64,000 bases of DNA from Bedellia somnulentella (lineage: Eukaryota > Arthropoda > Insecta > Lepidoptera > Bedelliidae), in NCBI GenBank assembly GCA_963576735.1, contig OY755178.1:10726001-10790000 (forward strand), read 5' to 3'. Positions 45,209-57,590 of the stretch are shown one piece after another; the stretch's first letter is position 1, and each line of letters opens with the position of its first letter. The notes beneath the pieces were generated by a model, which searched no databases, had not been told where the DNA came from, and was given only the letters and a program-made list of their open reading frames with translations. A program made the translations under genes and the position numbers.

Positions 45209-48200
45209 TCACAAAGTAAATCGTACCACGGGTTTGCTAACTCGGCCTGATCTTGTTACGATCTCTTTGTTCGTATCAAGATGCACCTTATTTGGCTGGA
45301 GAGTATCACTTTCGCATGTATTCATCGTAAATGCAGGCTTAAGTCGATCGATACTAATAGTTTTCTCTGTATCTGCTTGTAATATTCTAAAATATTTATC
45401 TGTTTTGTCTAAAACCTTGAACGGACCCGTATAAGGTGGCGTCAGGGATTTTACTATTTTATCACATCTGACAAAAACATGAGTACAATTTTGTAAATCA
45501 GAATGAATAAAAATATTCGACTGTTTAGCCTCTCTTTTTGGTACAGCAGACATATTTGAGATTCTCTTACGTAACTCACTCAGGAAAAAGTCATTATCGG
45601 AAATTATTAGCCTTTGCGGCTGAAAATAATCGCCTGGTAACCTTATTACCTCGCCGTAAACCATCTCTGCGGTACTTATCTGAGTGTCGTCTCTCATACA
45701 TGCTCTCAAACCTAACAGTACTGTCGATAATTCTCCAACCCAGTCAGTTGTGTTACCTCTGCACATCAATGCGGTTTTCAATACTCTATGCCATCGCTCA
45801 ATGGCTCCATTCGCCTGAGGATGGTAGGCACAAGTTCTAATTTTATGAATACCCATTCTCTTAGATAAGTTCGTAAACAGACTGGATTCGAACTGGCGGC
45901 CCTGATCAGTCGTAATACGTAAAGGACATCCAAAGCGACATATCCATCCAGAATAAACAATATCTGCCACTGTCTCTGCGGTTATGTCCTTGATCGGGAA
46001 AGCTTCTGGCCATCCAGTTCTCCGGTCTATCAGTGTTAGCAAGTAACGATAACCCTTGCAGTACTGTAGGGGTCCAACGATATCAATGTGTACATGTTCA
46101 AATCTGTCACTATGTGTAAAACTTCCGAAACGTGACATGGTATGTCTATGAACTTTGGACTTTTGGCAATCTATACACGTTCTAGTCCATAAGGTGACAT
46201 CTTTGTTTATAGATTTCCATATGTATCGATCACGCATCATCCTTCTCGTAGTTCTAATACTAGGATGACTGGTACCATGTACGGTATTGAAAGCTAACTC
46301 CCTGAACTCGTGAGGCAAATATGGACGAACCTTACTCATCGATACCTCACAGTAAATTGGTATATCTGTATTAGGCAATCGCAGTTTATTGAATTTTAAG
46401 TTTTCCGATTGCATCAGAATTTTTAATTCTTGATCGTTTTCTTGCGCTTGCGCCAATTCCTTGTAGTCGAAGGGTGATGGCATGTCTATGGTAGCTATTC
46501 TGGATAAAGCGTCGGCCACCACATTTTTTGATCCACTAATGTGCTCAATCGTTGTAGCAAATTGCATGATGAAATCCAGATGGCGTAACCTCCTAGGGGT
46601 GTCATTTTTTCCAACCGAATTTTTCTGAAAGGTGTGAATTAATGGCTTATGGTCGGTGTATATTGTCAATGGTCGACCTTCCACTAGATATCTGAAATGT
46701 TTAATCGCCATGTATATTGCCAACAATTCACGATCAAAGGTGCTATAACATTGTTGCGCTTTACTTAACTTTTGTGAAAAAAATCCCAAGGGCTTCCAAT
46801 CATCTCCATCTCTCTGCTGCAATACTGCTCCTGCGCAAGTACTCGAACAGTCCGTCATAATAGCTATTGAGGCGTCAGATGACGGAAATGTCAATGTGAC
46901 TGCGTTCTGAAGCATCCCCTTGCAGACGTTAAAAGCTTGAACGGATTCATCAGTCCACTTTATTTCTGTTCTATCCCTTTTCTTACAATTACGTGTGTAT
47001 TCGTTAAGTTTAATCTGAATATCAGCAGCATGGGGAAGGTGAGGTCGATAGAAATTTAGCATTCCTAAAAACCGTCTTAATTCCTCTACCGTCTTTGGTT
47101 TCGGATATTCCTGTATGGCCTTGATTTTATCATCTAATGGTCGCAAACCGTTTTCAGATATGTGGAATCCCAAAAAGTCAAGTTCTGTTTTTCCAAATTC
47201 GCATTTTGCCATATTTAATGTGATTCCGAACTGATTAAGACGCTCAAAAACTTTCTTAAGATGTTCTTTGTGACAAATGTGGTCTGATGATGCAATAATT
47301 ACGTCATCTATATAACAAAATAAAAATGGAGAAGTTTCTCCATTAGATTTTCTATCAGATTGTGTAAATCCCATATCTTGGAAAACAACGTTATTTAGAA
47401 ATCTTTGAAAGGTCTGGGCTGCGTTTCGGAGCCCGAAGGTCATTCGCGGGAACTCGTATAAACCAAATGGGGTCGTAATTGCAGTTTTTTCAATGTCATC
47501 TTCATGGACCCTTATATTATGGTAGGCTCTTTGCAAGTCCAACCTTGAAAATATCTTCTTTCCTGCCAGCAAGTACGTACAATCTTGTATGCGAGGAATG
47601 GGATATCTATCGGGTTTCGTTATCGCATTAAGACGACGGTAATCTCCACATGGACGTAACTCCCCATTCTTTTTCGTAACTACATGTAAAGGAGTAGCCC
47701 AACAGCTTTTTGAGGGTCTACAAATTCCCATGTCCATCATACGTTGAAACTCGGCCTTCACCTTGTTATACTTATTAGGTGGCAAAGGCCGCGGGCGCGC
47801 GTAAACAGGTGTCCCGGTAGTCTCTATGTGATGGACTACTGAGTGGCGTGGAGTCTCCTTGAAACAAATTGGTTTCGTTATATCAGGAAACTCCAATAAT
47901 AAATTGCTGTACTTGTTACTAAAGTCAATTGTATTTACTGGTGGTTGTTTACACGAACTAACTGAGGCAATTACACTTAAACTTGTCACTTTGTCTATAA
48001 GTTTTTGATGATGCACATCTACTAAAAGTTTGTAATGTCCCAAAAAATCTGCTCCTAATATTGGTTGTTGGACCTGCGCAATGACAAATGTCCACTGAAA
48101 AGATCGGCGCAGGTCAAAATCTAATTCTAAAGTCCTCACACCAAAAGTTTTTATTACACTCCCATTAGCAGCGTAAAGAACATAGTCACTTTGTATAGGT

Positions 48201-48334
48201 TTTTTGGTCTTTGTCACAGGTATCACTGATATATTTGCACCCGTGTCCACTAAAAATTTTAGTCCCGATTTCTGATCGAAAACACATAGGCGGTGATATG
48301 GTGTAATGGTGCTGACCTCCGCCTGCGATCGCAC
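45209..48334 (-). CDS. pol: Pol polyprotein (PR-RT-RNaseH-IN)
   Basis: 1041 codons without interruption. Order: protease [13 protein letters not shown] (about residue 30, active-site DTG), RT with [25 protein letters not shown] and [11 protein letters not shown] (catalytic YIDD near residue 343), RNase H with [24 protein letters not shown] and IYTDHKPL, then integrase with an HHCC zinc site (HGTSHPSIR...CIDCQKSK), DDE residues in [18 protein letters not shown] and [21 protein letters not shown] order is Ty3/gypsy. The annotated start is GTG; the true frame opens just after a TAA near 48365 and overlaps the end of gag in the -1 frame, so expression by -1 frameshifting in an A-rich stretch before the gag stop is likely. 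No break is seen, so it is potentially active. Confidence 0.93.
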   Translation of the reverse strand: MRSQAEVSTITPYHRLCVFDQKSGLKFLVDTGANISVIPVTKTKKPIQSDYVLYAANGSVIKTFGVRTLELDFDLRRSFQWTFVIAQVQQPILGADFLGHYKLLVDVHHQKLIDKVTSLSVIASVSSCKQPPVNTIDFSNKYSNLLLEFPDITKPICFKETPRHSVVHHIETTGTPVYARPRPLPPNKYNKVKAEFQRMMDMGICRPSKSCWATPLHVVTKKNGELRPCGDYRRLNAITKPDRYPIPRIQDCTYLLAGKKIFSRLDLQRAYHNIRVHEDDIEKTAITTPFGLYEFPRMTFGLRNAAQTFQRFLNNVVFQDMGFTQSDRKSNGETSPFLFCYIDDVIIASSDHICHKEHLKKVFERLNQFGITLNMAKCEFGKTELDFLGFHISENGLRPLDDKIKAIQEYPKPKTVEELRRFLGMLNFYRPHLPHAADIQIKLNEYTRNCKKRDRTEIKWTDESVQAFNVCKGMLQNAVTLTFPSSDASIAIMTDCSSTCAGAVLQQRDGDDWKPLGFFSQKLSKAQQCYSTFDRELLAIYMAIKHFRYLVEGRPLTIYTDHKPLIHTFQKNSVGKNDTPRRLRHLDFIMQFATTIEHISGSKNVVADALSRIATIDMPSPFDYKELAQAQENDQELKILMQSENLKFNKLRLPNTDIPIYCEVSMSKVRPYLPHEFRELAFNTVHGTSHPSIRTTRRMMRDRYIWKSINKDVTLWTRTCIDCQKSKVHRHTMSRFGSFTHSDRFEHVHIDIVGPLQYCKGYRYLLTLIDRRTGWPEAFPIKDITAETVADIVYSGWICRFGCPLRITTDQGRQFESSLFTNLSKRMGIHKIRTCAYHPQANGAIERWHRVLKTALMCRGNTTDWVGELSTVLLGLRACMRDDTQISTAEMVYGEVIRLPGDYFQPQRLIISDNDFFLSELRKRISNMSAVPKREAKQSNIFIHSDLQNCTHVFVRCDKIVKSLTPPYTGPFKVLDKTDKYFRILQADTEKTISIDRLKPAFTMNTCESDTLQPNKVHLDTNKEIVTRSGRVSKPVVRFTL

Positions 48335-48339
48335 CCTAT

Positions 48340-49188
48340 CTAGTTTTCCTGGTTTTTGTTTTTATCCCACGCACATGGCTCTATGCATTTCTTTGCTCTG
48401 TTACGAAACCGATGGTGATAAAAACAAAGCAAATCAGCATTTTCTGCAGTGCGGCCGCGATGATTCATATTACGTCGCCGTGACGCAGATCGTGACCTGG
48501 ACCGATTATAGTTCTTATTTCGATAGTTTGATCTGCCCCTTTGCAATTCTTTAACTTGCATGCTCAGTTTTGATATTTCCGAAATTAGGAATTCATTATC
48601 ACAATTACTCGAATTTGCTTGCACTGCTGCGACATGTAGAGGCTGAGAATTCTCCATCACTTTATCAGCAATTGCCGCTAATTTTTCAAAATCTTCTCCA
48701 TCACAGACAGCTAATACGCCTCGCACCGATGCTGGAAGGTGTCCTTGCCACATTAGAGATAGCGTTTCATCACTAATTTTGCCACGCGCCAGGTCGCGCA
48801 TGCGTCGCAAAAGCTGCGAAGGCCTTTGATCACCTAGTTCCATCTCACTGAGCAGTTTTTGAAATTGACGATTTTCGGACTCTTCGTAAACTGCAAGCAA
48901 GCGTGTCTTAAGAGTTCCATATTTATTTGTCTCTGGAGGATTGAGCAGTATATCCGAAACTTGTTGAATGCATTCTTTGCCCAATTTGGCTACCACCAAG
49001 TTAAACTTCGTTACGTCACCAACTTTTTGTTGTCCCAATATAGCTTCACACTGTACGAACCATAACCTTGGCTGATCGCACCAAAACTCAGGAATTCTTG
49101 ATGACACAGTTACTGGTGCCATATCCATAGAATCACCGTTCATATTTGAATTGCCTTGTTGCTGCAAGTTCCCTTCTGGCACAGACAT
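48340..49188 (-). CDS. gag: Gag polyprotein
   Basis: 282 residues. The N-terminal region [20 protein letters not shown] and [16 protein letters not shown] is the capsid-type sequence of Ty3/gypsy Gag. A basic [11 protein letters not shown] stretch precedes a zinc-binding motif [18 protein letters not shown], i.e. CX3H then CX3C, the CHCC box typical of the CsRn1/Kabuki clade rather than a CCHC knuckle. It packages the RNA and forms the particle. The start ATG at 49186-49188 is the first after the primer site. The stop at 48340-48342 lies in an overlap with the -1 pol frame. Confidence 0.92.
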   Translation of the reverse strand: MSVPEGNLQQQGNSNMNGDSMDMAPVTVSSRIPEFWCDQPRLWFVQCEAILGQQKVGDVTKFNLVVAKLGKECIQQVSDILLNPPETNKYGTLKTRLLAVYEESENRQFQKLLSEMELGDQRPSQLLRRMRDLARGKISDETLSLMWQGHLPASVRGVLAVCDGEDFEKLAAIADKVMENSQPLHVAAVQANSSNCDNEFLISEISKLSMQVKELQRGRSNYRNKNYNRSRSRSASRRRNMNHRGRTAENADLLCFYHHRFRNRAKKCIEPCAWDKNKNQEN

Positions 49189-49264
49189 TTTGATATCGAA
49201 GACAGTTGGCGGAGTCTAATTTGGTCGTCTTGAAATATCAGTATATTCTTGGAGTGTCGTGCTG

Positions 49265-49282
49265 ATCACGTCGGGGTCACCA
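49265..49282 (-). other. Primer-binding site for tRNA-Trp
   Basis: On the minus strand TGGTGACCCCGACGTGAT lies four bases after the 5' LTR. It is complementary to the 3' end (...ATCACGTCGGGGTCACCA) of insect tRNA-Trp as I remember it. CsRn1-clade elements are known to use this tRNA. Confidence 0.85.
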
Positions 49283-49286
49283 ATTA

Positions 49287-49468
49287 TGTGGCGGACCTAT
49301 CTCCTATCGGTGCGTAATGAAAGAAACAACTTGAGGAACGACTATTCTTTATTAAATTTCACATTAGACTGATACATTTTATTACATACACTATTTTCTA
49401 AACATAATACATTGCATCATAATTATTAGTCACTACAGTACATTGGCCTAAATATTATGCACGTGGCA
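49287..49468 (-). repeat. 5' LTR of the Kabuki-like element
   Basis: 182 bp, reads the same as 44290-44471. It also begins the 2010-bp tandem duplication pattern (copy at 51297-51478). Confidence 0.93.
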
Positions 49469-49823
49469 TACGTTATTGCACATCACAAAATAAATATTTA
49501 TAGAATTTCAGAACAAAAGTGCAATTGGCGGTCTTATCACTAAAAGAGATTTAATGGTAAGATCAATAAAAAATCATCATGTTAGGTAAATGTTCAAAAA
49601 CATGGAGGAACAAGTTATTTTGCTTTAATATAATCTTGTTATCCGAACTAACAGTTAAAATATTTCACAGAGATTATGTTCGTAAATGTAAGTATGGTCT
49701 AATCACTTAGAAAAAACTTTTCCAGACAACCTTCAAATAAAAGTCAGCTGTTATGTTTATTATTTTATCATTATTATTTATATATTTTAATTATTTATTA
49801 TATTTTATCATTATAATTGGCCG

Positions 49824-50073
49824 TGTAGTGCCGGCTTAGAATGTCGCTACCCCTTTAAACCCACGGATGTCGTCAGAGGCGACTAAGGGTATTGGGGCTT
49901 TTAATTGGATTTTTGGGCGATGCGGTTGGAGACCTATCACCAAAAACCTTTATTTTTACCATCTTTTCCCCACTCAACTTCCAAAAGTGGCTGAGGAATT
50001 TATAATTCCTTAGCTCTGGTTACCCCTTCTAGGGAAATATAGCCGTGAGTATATGTATGTATGTATATGTAAT
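49824..50073 (+). mobile_element. SINE-like repeat (local duplicate)
   Basis: Same insertion as 39914-40163, copied by segmental duplication. Confidence 0.88.
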
Positions 50074-50292
50074 TAATAAAACAGTTTCGCAATCCGAAAC
50101 TTTGGCATTCATTATGCATACTGTAGCTATAAATTGTTATATTAAAAATATTCGGGCAAAAACATTTCACGTAATTTTAGCTTGTTCCCAGGACCGTAAG
50201 TAATGTTTACGAAAATGCGACGAAGTGCGAACCGAAAATATAACAAAAAGCAGAAGGAAACCGTTCCTATTATGGGGCATGATTTATGCTAG

Positions 50293-51198
50293 TTATACCC
50301 AGAATAGTGGAAAAATATATTTGCAAACACAACATGTACGTTCAATTTTATCAAATCCTTTTTTATTTGTATGAGGTTTTACTTTAAGATGTGGTTTTTC
50401 GGTTGCATGTATTTTCGACAGAATCAACACATTCATATTTAAAGAAAATAAATTGCATCCCACACCCAAATGATTCCTATTACGTCGCCGTGACGCAGAT
50501 CGTGACCTGGACCGATTATAGTTCTTATTTCGATAGTTTGATCTGCCCCTTTGCAATTCTTTAACTTGCATGCTCAGTTTTGATATTTCCGAAATTAGGA
50601 ATTCATTATCACAATTACTCGAATTTGCTTGCACTGCTGCGACATGTAGAGGCTGAGAATTCTCCATCACTTTATCAGCAATTGCCGCTAATTTTTCAAA
50701 ATCTTCTCCATCACAGACAGCTAATACGCCTCGCACCGATGCTGGAAGGTGTCCTTGCCACATTAGAGATAGCGTTTCATCACTAATTTTGCCACGCGCC
50801 AGGTCGCGCATGCGTCGCAAAAGCTGCGAAGGCCTTTGATCACCTAGTTCCATCTCACTGAGCAGTTTTTGAAATTGACGATTTTCGGACTCTTCGTAAA
50901 CTGCAAGCAAGCGTGTCTTAAGAGTTCCATATTTATTTGTCTCTGGAGGATTGAGCAGTATATCCGAAACTTGTTGAATGCATTCTTTGCCCAATTTGGC
51001 TACCACCAAGTTAAACTTCGTTACGTCACCAACTTTTTGTTGTCCCAATATAGCTTCACACTGTACGAACCATAACCTTGGCTGATCGCACCAAAACTCA
51101 GGAATTCTTGATGACACAGTTACTGGTGCCATATCCATAGAATCACCGTTCATATTTGAATTGCCTTGTTGCTGCAAGTTCCCTTCTGGCACAGACAT
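50293..51198 (-). pseudogene. Truncated gag fused to array DNA
   Basis: The first ~243 residues equal the intact gag, with one residue change near the junction (NMNH to NRNH). At 50470 the frame then runs into antisense array sequence for a further ~59 meaningless residues (GVGCNLFSLNMNVLIL...). The CHCC box and all of pol are lost. The ORF stays open only by chance. Confidence 0.9.
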
Positions 51199-51296
51199 TT
51201 TGATATCGAAGACAGTTGGCGGAGTCTAATTTGGTCGTCTTGAAATATCAGTATATTCTTGGAGTGTCGTGCTGATCACGTCGGGGTCACCAATTA

Positions 51297-51478
51297 TGTG
51301 GCGGACCTATCTCCTATCGGTGCGTAATGAAAGAAACAACTTGAGGAACGACTATTCTTTATTAAATTTCACATTAGACTGATACATTTTATTACATACA
51401 CTATTTTCTAAACATAATACATTGCATCATAATTATTAGTCACTACAGTACATTGGCCTAAATATTATGCACGTGGCA
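51297..51478 (-). repeat. Third LTR copy (5' LTR duplicate)
   Basis: 182-bp LTR following the truncated gag, again bordered by tacgttattgc. It is the product of the 2010-bp duplication, not a new integration, since its primer site and target flank are copied too. Confidence 0.92.
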
Positions 51479-51833
51479 TACGTTATTGCACATCACAAAA
51501 TAAATATTTATAGAATTTCAGAACAAAAGTGCAATTGGCGGTCTTATCACTAAAAGAGATTTAATGGTAAGATCAATAAAAAATCATCATGTTAGGTAAA
51601 TGTTCAAAAACATGGAGGAACAAGTTATTTTGCTTTAATATAATCTTGTTATCCGAACTAACAGTTAAAATATTTCACAGAGATTATGTTCGTAAATGTA
51701 AGTATGGTCTAATCACTTAGAAAAAACTTTTCCAGACAACCTTCAAATAAAAGTCAGCTGTTATGTTTATTATTTTATCATTATTATTTATATATTTTAA
51801 TTATTTATTATATTTTATCATTATAATTGGCCG

Positions 51834-52083
51834 TGTAGTGCCGGCTTAGAATGTCGCTACCCCTTTAAACCCACGGATGTCGTCAGAGGCGACTAAGGGT
51901 ATTGGGGCTTTTAATTGGATTTTTGGGCGATGCGGTTGGAGACCTATCACCAAAAACCTTTATTTTTACCATCTTTTCCCCACTCAACTTCCAAAAGTGG
52001 CTGAGGAATTTATAATTCCTTAGCTCTGGTTACCCCTTCTAGGGAAATATAGCCGTGAGTATATGTATGTATGTATATGTAAT
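51834..52083 (+). mobile_element. SINE-like repeat (local duplicate)
   Basis: Third duplicate of 39914-40163. Confidence 0.88.
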
Positions 52084-52468
52084 TAATAAAACAGTTTCGC
52101 AATCCGAAACTTTCGCATTCATTATGCATACTGTAGCTATAAATTGTTATATTAAAAATATTCGGGCAAAAACATTTCACGTAATTTTAGCTTGTTCCCA
52201 GGACCGTAAGTAATGTTTACGAAAATGCGACGAAGTGCGAACCGAAAATATAACAAAAAGCAGAAGGAAACCGTTCCTATTATGGGGCATGATTTATGCT
52301 AGTTATACCCAGAATAGTGGAAAAATATATTTGCAAACACAACATGTACGTTCAATTTTATCAAATCCTTTTTTATTTGTATGAGGTTTTACTTTAAGAT
52401 GTGGTTTTTCGGTTGCATGTATTTTCGACAGAATCAACACATTCATATTTAAAGAAAATAAATTGCAT

Positions 52469-52485
52469 CCCACACCGGCCACACC
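52469..52485. other. hAT excision footprint
   Basis: cccacacc-gg-ccacacc: both halves of the 8-bp target duplication of the hAT element remain (the second lacks one C), joined by GG. GG is the inverted complement of the flanking CC, the pattern expected when hairpinned flanks are opened and rejoined after hAT excision. The occupied site is 40554-41564; the never-occupied sites are in units A and B. Confidence 0.85.
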
Positions 52486-53107
52486 ACTGAAAATCACAAA
52501 ACGCTAGCAGATTTCTGTATTCCAATACTATTTCTAAGAATCATACCTGTCGTAACTTATTCAGTTTGGCCCTACTATTATTGTTTTAAAAATAACAAAA
52601 TACACTTATCATTTATCTTATGATTGCTTCGTATACATTTAAATCAGAAATTTTCATACAATTAACTTACGTCTTTTATTACAAGAAGGGGGTAGCAATA
52701 ATTGCAATAAAATGATAATCTCAGAATCTTTACTGACATTGAAAGCAGAGAAAAAATATAGTCTCCTAAATCCCGCTCTAATCATTTAAAATGCCCCAGA
52801 TTGCTCAGTTGTTTCACTCAACTTCAGTCGAGAGATTTTGGTAAGCGCTATTTTAGGCAAACACTACACGGTATATTGATATTTTACAATACTACGTTGA
52901 TGGTAGCCGCAACTAGCGGCTCTACGCGCCTTTTGAAGCACGAAAACATCTTGGTTTTTGGATAATCACGTGTATCAGCTGCGTATCAAAATTTCTTATC
53001 TAATAATATTAAACAAATCGAATTTTGGGATTCACCCCTTGGGAATGTAACCCTAAACTTACGGGTTAATTAACCATTGGACCACAGGTGAAGTACTTTA
53101 TTATAGA

Positions 53108-53988
53108 CTAGTGGATCGGCCCCGCTTCGCACGGGTACCGTAGTTTTAAAAATATCGGAGGTTTTTTCAATCACTGCTCAAGCGTTATGAAATTAGCGCT
53201 TTTACTACATGTCTGAATATAGTGTAACTTTGTGATTTTGAAACCGCTTTTATGACGGTTCAGATCAGTATCTCCGAAATTAAGCTAATTTTTAGGTTCT
53301 AATTGAGGCAACTACTGGCGCCATCTAGTATGTAATATGTAAATTTGTAGGATTTGGTTTTGATCGTGTACGACTATTATGTTTCATGTATAATTTTGGT
53401 GTTTCTATACCGATTTCTATGATTCTTTTTTTATTGAGTAGGTAATAACGTTAACCTTTTAAATAAGTGATTGAGAGTATTATAAACATAAGAGAAAACA
53501 AATATTATCAGAATGCTCTGAACTGCTAACCTATCAGGAGTTACACGTGTTTTTGTGAGTCAACCATAAAAGATAGACATATGCTCTTGCGGACTATTTT
53601 TTAGTCAATTTTATGTAAAATTTTCCGTCAACCGTGATTTCTATGTAACTTTAACCACTAAGGCTGCACACGCGACGGAAAAATGAGTAACTTCTCCCGT
53701 TTTCCCAAAATTTCCCAATATTCCCCTTCACTACTCTGCTGAAAAGTAAACTATAACCTGCTTAGGAGTATGAAGAATAAATGTGCCAAGTTTCGTCAAA
53801 ATCTGTCGAGTAGTTTTTGTTTCCATAAGGAACATACAAACCGACAGACAGTCAGACAAAAATTTTACTGATTGCATTTTTGGCATCAGTATCGATCCCT
53901 AATCACCCCCTGATAGTTATTTTGAAAATATATTTAATGTACAGAATTGACCTCTCTACAGATTTATTATAAGTATATAGGTAGAAGA
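53108..53988 (-). mobile_element. Non-autonomous Helitron, second duplicate
   Basis: Copy of 42187-43067 at a constant offset of 10921 bp, created by the segmental duplication. Confidence 0.9.
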
Positions 53989-54835
53989 TGACTTAAATAT
54001 AGAACCATAGTAGTGGCTATATTTTCGCGAGGTCAGCGGCAGGTGTAGGTCAGTTGTTACCGCAATACCGAGTGTAGAAACATACATTCATCATTTATTT
54101 TGAAGCCAACCTTTCCTGTTTGCTTCCGAACTAAATGTTGAATCCTTTATGTTGTTTAACAATGTAATTTCTGGGTAAACAGCATTTCTAAGAAATGTTT
54201 TATGACGCGTTTCTTTCATTTTTGCATTTTCATCTTTTGGGGTAATAGCACTTACTAGTTAATGTTTTGTATCATTTTAATTCGATTAGTGTAAGAGTAG
54301 GCGCAAAAAACCTCGATGTCCTACTTTTTCTTCCCTATCTTTTGTTTTAGCTGTATCAATCAATTTGGTCTGAAAATAAAATGTTAAGTCAGCAGTAAAA
54401 TATTTATAAAGGAATCACATAATCTGTTATGTTGCTGCAGTCAATTTTTTTTCCGAAGCAACTACAGCTCTATTGATTATTTTCTTTTTTATTTATTTTT
54501 AAAAAGTAAATAAGTTCCGTTAAATTTCTGAGAACGCAAATTGATCAACTTTAAAGTGAAGCATTTATAACTAAGTTATTAAAGCAATGTTCTTATGTAA
54601 TGTAGCACTAAATCGGTAAATAAATGAGCACGATAAGAAAACAACCTAAAATTCACATGGCTTAGTTGAACTCAGTCAAAATTAGAAAGAAATCACGTGA
54701 ATAAGTTGGTCAAAGAAAAATGTGGGTACTCTGAACACCGTCACGTGATGTTAAGAATTAAATTTTTTGCCAACCACATCGGGGAAATACGGTCTGAATG
54801 AGTTTGAGTTTAAAAAATCGCATGACTAAAGTGAA

Positions 54836-55045
54836 AGGTAATGTAAGACACTTGCAAAGCCTTGCAAATAGAGAGAGATCTCATAAAGGCCGGCGTTCGA
54901 AGTATGAAGAAGAAAAGAGCAGGCATGAAAAGATTGGTGAAAGTATAGGTAAATAAGCCAGGGAGTTTGCAAGCTTCTTACGAAGTAGTCTTCGATAGTG
55001 ACTACCTACCCCAATGCGAACTAATGGCGTGAGTATATGTATGCA
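54836..55045 (+). mobile_element. Diverged LINE 3' fragment
   Basis: Resembles LINE 6710-6930: ggccggcgttcgaagtatga, agagcaggcatgaaaagatt, ctaccccaatgcgaactaat, ggcgtgagtatatgtatgca. 5'-truncated. Confidence 0.8.
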
Positions 55046-55662
55046 TGTAAACTTTAAGTAAAAGACGTTAAACACTACTTCATTTATTTATCTTAAATTT
55101 TAACTATACTTGGTTTATCTATGGTATGAACAATGTAGAAGCAATGTAAAATTGATAGCTCATATTCCAACACGTAATATAAATATATCCAAAAGCAGTA
55201 ACAGAAGTTGATTTGGAACCGCGAATAATAGAGTTCAAAAATTATAAAGACGTTGAATTTGAAACGTTTTCGAACAATGTAAGGTTAGTTTTATCAACGA
55301 GTTTATCGGCGACGGTTTTCCACTAAATTTCACCGTCAGCGCGCGCTTTGTGGAATTTGTATTCCCGTTTTCTTTTAAGTTTTCAATGTACATTAAAAAG
55401 GAGTTACCTGACAAATATCTAAAATAAATTGTAATATAATGTCTGTTTGTAATATCAAAATAATCGCTTTTGATTAATATACGACACATTGATTAAATAT
55501 ACTAAAAATATTATGCGAGCATTACGGCTGCCTACGAGTCGCACACAGTTGGGCTTTAGATTTAAGTGACGAGGCCATTTGCATATTTTATTATTCAGTT
55601 AAGTTTCCATTTAAGGGACATTTTACTATATAATGTTTATTTCTATTTGTATGGTATTATTA

Positions 55663-55908
55663 GCTGTGTAGTGTCGGCTTAGAACAGCACTACCCCATTG
55701 CTTCCGATGGGTGTACGTAAGAGGCGACTATGGGTATAGGGGCTTTTTAAATGATTTTTGGGCGATGTGGTTGGAGATCCGTTACCAAAAACATTTATTA
55801 TTACCATCTTTTCCTCCATCAACTTCCAAAAGTGGCTTAGGAATTTCTCATTCCAAAGCTCTGGCTACCCCGTTAAGGGATTCTTAGCCGTGAGTATATG
55901 TATGTATC
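55663..55908 (+). mobile_element. SINE-like repeat
   Basis: Complete copy preceded by attattagctgtgtagtgtc. Confidence 0.88.
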
Positions 55909-55947
55909 AAGTATGTATGTTAAGTTAACACAACATTGTATTATTAG

Positions 55948-56196
55948 CTGTGTAGTGTCGGCTTAGAACAGCACTACCCCATTTCTTCCGATGGGTGTAC
56001 GTAAGAGGCGACTAAAGGTATTGGGGCTACTAAGGGATTTTTGGGCGATGTGGTTGGAGACCCATCATCAACAACCTTTATTTTACCATCTTTTCCCAAT
56101 TCAATTTCCAAAAGTTACTGGGGAGTTTCTAATTCCTTGGCTCTGGTTACCCCGTCTAAGGATTTATAGCCATGAGTATATGTATGTATATATATG
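55948..56196 (+). mobile_element. SINE-like repeat, adjacent second copy
   Basis: Complete copy only ~40 bp after the previous one and preceded by the same gtattatt. The two differ at many sites (gggctttttaaatg versus gggctactaaggg), so they are not a recent duplicate. Confidence 0.88.
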
Positions 56197-56744
56197 TGTA
56201 TCATTATTTCTGACATAATGTGTAGTAAATTGATAAATATTTATTAAAAAAAAAACTTTTTAAAGTTTACATCCGACTGTTAGTTCCGCCCGGCTTATTC
56301 CTGTAAACCCCGGCATGGCCGAGCTTATTAATTGATACATTTATTTTTATGTCGTCTTTTAGTGTTAAAAAATAAACTGATCTTGATGCGTTATAAATCT
56401 TATTACTCAGAACTTGGTTATATTGACCATTCAAAGCAACTTTTTACTCTAGTCTAGATTACTCTTATACATTTAGCGAGGTAATAAATAAGATGTTTAT
56501 AAAACAGTTTTCCAGATCTTTATTTAAAGAGCAGTTGAATTAAAACTGATTTGTGTACAGAAATTTAAGTTCATTTACTGTACGTAGAGGATGTTCTTAT
56601 AAATAACAACTCCATTCATCTTTGACGCAATGTTGAAGATTTGAAAATGCCTTTTCAAAATTTGCCTTAAGATATGGCGAATTACATAAAGAAGTAATGA
56701 GGTTATTTCAGTCATTCCTCTTGCGTAACTCTCTTTTACACCAA

Positions 56745-57042
56745 TTTGTCGGGCCTACACCAATTTATCTTTTCTAAAGACATATGTGTGGTTAATTTAT
56801 CGTGGTTGTTAACGGTGAGGGAAAACATTGTGAGGAAACCCACACGGCTGAGTTGTACTTAGTCATGTGACAGTGTATTTGTACTAAACGGCGATAGGCC
56901 TGCCCCCTATCACGTGAGTACACTGTCCATGCAAAACGTGGGGACTCTGAGCACCAGGTGACAGAGGCACGTGATGTTCAGAAGTATTAGTACCTCTGCC
57001 AGTATTCGGCTTGAACATTTTTGTTATGTTATGTTATAAATG
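56745..57042 (+). mobile_element. tRNA-SINE (family S1), 5'-truncated
   Basis: Body shared with 1255-1602: cctacaccaatttatctttt, gttaacggtgagggaaaaca, gctgagttgtacttagtcat, ccccctatcacgtgagtaca. It ends in ttatgttatgttata. Confidence 0.85.
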
Positions 57043-57369
57043 CTGATCTTATGCCTCGTTAACAACGTATAAGTACTTATATGCTTATTCAAATCTATTG
57101 CGAATATTTGACGAATGCTTGATTGTCGCTCTTTAAAATTTTATCAGATGATTGCTTCTACCGAAAATCTAGCAGTAAACAAACCATGGATAAAAATATT
57201 CTTATTATCTATATTATTATAATTCTTATTATCCAAAGTCAGAAAATATCTGTCATATTTGAAGTTGAAATGAAAATGTTATTAGTTACGTTTAAACTAT
57301 CAATGGATCTAGCTAATGGTTCAAATAAAACAGCGGGCATAAATATCCCACTTACATAATATATAATAA

Positions 57370-57590
57370 TAATTGTACACAGATCAAGTTAGCCCCAAAC
57401 TAAGTATGACTTGTATTATTGGACACTAACTCAACGATATATTTAATGTTGTATAAAACACATACAAATAACATCCAAGAAACAATCATTTATGCTCATT
57501 AAATAAATGTTGCTATCAGCGGGGATCGAACTCGTAACCTCCGGACCGAGAAACTAGTCACCTATCCACTCAGCCACAGGCTTCGAATAT
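57370..57590 (-). mobile_element. tRNA-derived SINE (family S2)
   Basis: Minus-strand copy: head gcctgtggctgagtggatag with A box, B box gagttcgatccccgctgata, end ggctaacttgatctgtgtac. It lies at the edge of the 57579-58700 duplication. Confidence 0.82.

Larger units (their letters stand above)
44290..49468 (-). mobile_element. Complete Kabuki/CsRn1-like Ty3/gypsy LTR retrotransposon
   Basis: 5179 bp on the minus strand: 5' LTR, primer site, gag, pol, small membrane ORF, polypurine tract, 3' LTR. Flanking TACGTT lies at 44284-44289 and 49469-49474. The unoccupied target TACGTT is at 39564-39569 in the first duplicate. The two 182-bp LTRs look identical on reading, so the insertion is recent. 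A tRNA-Trp primer site and a CX3H...CX3C Gag motif place it in the CsRn1 clade (Kabuki of Bombyx is a member). Confidence 0.93.
48461..50470. repeat. First copy of a 2010-bp tandem duplication
   Basis: Contains the gag 5' two-thirds, primer site, 5' LTR and adjacent array DNA including a SINE-like repeat. The second copy begins at 50471 (tgattcctattacgtcgccg). The right end of this copy is cccacacc plus CAAA, the first four bases of the hAT element. Confidence 0.92.

Noticed and set aside
50293..51198. Novel 301-residue protein
   Set aside because: The first part is duplicated gag and the rest is antisense array DNA; the open frame continues across the joint by chance.
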